DNA of 64,000 nucleotides. It comes from Cristatella mucedo. Taxonomy: Eukaryota > Bryozoa > Phylactolaemata > Cristatellidae. The position numbers were made by a program, and so were the translations under genes. The notes below the pieces were generated by a model that was not told the DNA's origin, made no database searches, and worked only from the letters and a program-made list of their open reading frames with translations. The stretch lies in assembly GCA_009760855.2 (NCBI GenBank), contig WPIO01000023.1:2277001-2341000 (forward strand). The letters are read 5' to 3'. Below, piece by piece: positions 62,786-64,000 of this stretch (the stretch's first letter is position 1; every line of letters starts with the position of its first letter).

Positions 62786-64000
62786 GTGAGCTGCTTGTCT
62801 GTAGAAGCACTGAGGCCGGTTGTATGCAGCTTCCCACTATATTCGAGCATTGTCGTTGGCAGAACAGCTTCTCTATGTTTCTATGAGCTATGTTTCTTCA
62901 GCTGTTGTTGTCTTGTAGACACACTGAGGCCGGTTGTATGCAGCTTCCCACTATATTCGAGCATTGTCGTTGGCAGAACAGCTTCTCTATGTTTCTATGA
63001 GCTATGTTTCTTCCGCTGTTGTTGTCTTGTAGACATACGAGGGGATGGGTCGTGTGTGTGGCATCCTAGTAATTACAACTCTCAGGGCCTGTTACAACAC
63101 GTTTAGCTATCCAAGATAAGGCACATGGTGAATCGTGTTTACTGCCAACGGATTCAGCTGCAGTCACCCCAATAACTCGCCTAGGTCCAGCTGTTACGGC
63201 TCAGTTTTTGTTGCATTTATTCTGACCACCTGTAGCTTTAGCAATCACGATTTTGTTGCTTCCCCCAATTCTTGTGGTCAATATTTGAAGCGAATACCAT
63301 GAGCCGGTCTTAGCACTGCTTGTTAATTTAATATAAAGAACCTCTGCTGGGGTTTATGTTTTGCTTGGCATTCAAATCTGCTGCTATCATAATAGTGATT
63401 TATTTCCCTAGAGTCAATGCTATTGTAATACATTTGCTCCTATATTCTTTATTTAAATATTTAGCAGGTAGCGGTTGTCTTAGCACTTGAACTGCTGAGC
63501 CCTTTTTGCAGCAGCAATGTTACCTTCATTCTTGCTACTGCCATGGTACAGATTTTCCAGCTGTCTTTTGTTCCTATTTCATTATACTTACCCGACATTT
63601 CTTAAGGTATTTTACTATATGATTTTACCATTTTATTCTGTTGCTAACTCAAGTCTTCTAAACAGTATTTTCCAACGTAAGCAATTTTAGTCATTGCTAT
63701 TGCTTTGTGCTCGAGGAATGCTGTTAGTGAGTGGCAGAGCCAGAATTTTCTGTTAGGGTGAAAGCCCTGCCGAAAATCATAAATGCAGAGAACATCAGTC
63801 TTTATCAACCTATGAGCGTCAGCAATTCGTAGATTGAAAGTATGTGACGTTTTAATCATTAATCACCATCACGGCCATTTCTTTATCAATATACAACAGC
63901 GTGGCATCATTGAGGTATAATGCACCCATCGTTGCTTGCACCTGAGTCTTGATAGGTTTATGCACTTGACATGCGAACTAAGTCCCACCAGCTTGTTCAG
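62786..64000 (+). other. KLHDC10 intron running to the right edge
   Basis: It starts with the 114-bp tandem duplication (62800-63035). The rest is AT-rich with no exon recognised. The next kelch blade is not in the window. Confidence 0.5.
62800..63035. repeat. Tandem duplication, 2 x 114 bp
   Basis: CACTGAGGCCGGTTGTATGC starts at 62808 and again at 62922, and nearly every base in between repeats (one A/C difference, TTTCTTCAGCTG versus TTTCTTCCGCTG). It begins about 15 nt after the KLHDC10 exon donor. A partial third start is seen at TTGTAGACATACGAG. Confidence 0.93.

Overview
The window is animal (metazoan) genomic DNA. It has spliced genes with GT-AG introns, one intact tRNA gene, many LINE and SINE copies, TA-flanked DNA transposon remnants and very long dinucleotide microsatellites. 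No bacterial-style coding is present. The L2/CR1-like LINEs and the repeat density suggest an invertebrate, probably aquatic. That is an inference; I cannot name the species.

Three conserved protein genes can be rebuilt exon by exon. (1) An OTUD7/Cezanne-type deubiquitinase lies on the minus strand. Four exons (18904-18988, 10887-11111, 4942-5265, 3439-3531) encode the UBA-like N-terminus and the start of the OTU domain, including the catalytic Cys motif. The rest of the gene runs off the left edge. (2) A complete DUS4L-type tRNA-dihydrouridine synthase lies on the plus strand. Nine exons between 23176 and 48800 join in phase into a 990-nt CDS (329 aa), and intron 7 appears to be of the GC-AG class. 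(3) Two internal exons of a KLHDC10-type kelch gene lie on the plus strand (60554-60675 and 62701-62785), and the gene continues past the right edge. OTUD7 and DUS4L are divergent, with about 4.2 kb between their start codons. A tRNA-Thr(CGT) gene with a Pol III terminator sits in the KLHDC10 intron, 7 bp before a tRNA-derived SINE.

Most of the rest is intronic or intergenic repeat. An L2/CR1-like LINE with a conserved hairpin tail dominates. One young copy (44041-46440) keeps a 689-aa reverse-transcriptase ORF but lacks the endonuclease, and a second young copy lies on the minus strand at 54655-56213. Many old fragments and isolated 3' tails are scattered throughout. There is a second LINE family with an (ATTAC)n tail, tRNA-derived SINEs (some with LINE-like tails), several palindromic or TIR-bearing MITEs, and a frameshifted hAT/DUF4371 transposase fragment. 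There are also long (TC), (AC), (GA), (TA) and (GT) tracts, including a 767-nt pure GT tract inside DUS4L intron 7.

The three protein genes have unrelated housekeeping or regulatory roles: ubiquitin-chain removal, tRNA modification and a kelch scaffold. I see no sign that they form one system. The points most worth a second look are the GC-AG intron with its giant GT tract and sense LINE, the 234-bp copy-paste duplication inside the minus-strand LINE, and the composite SINE/LINE-tail elements.
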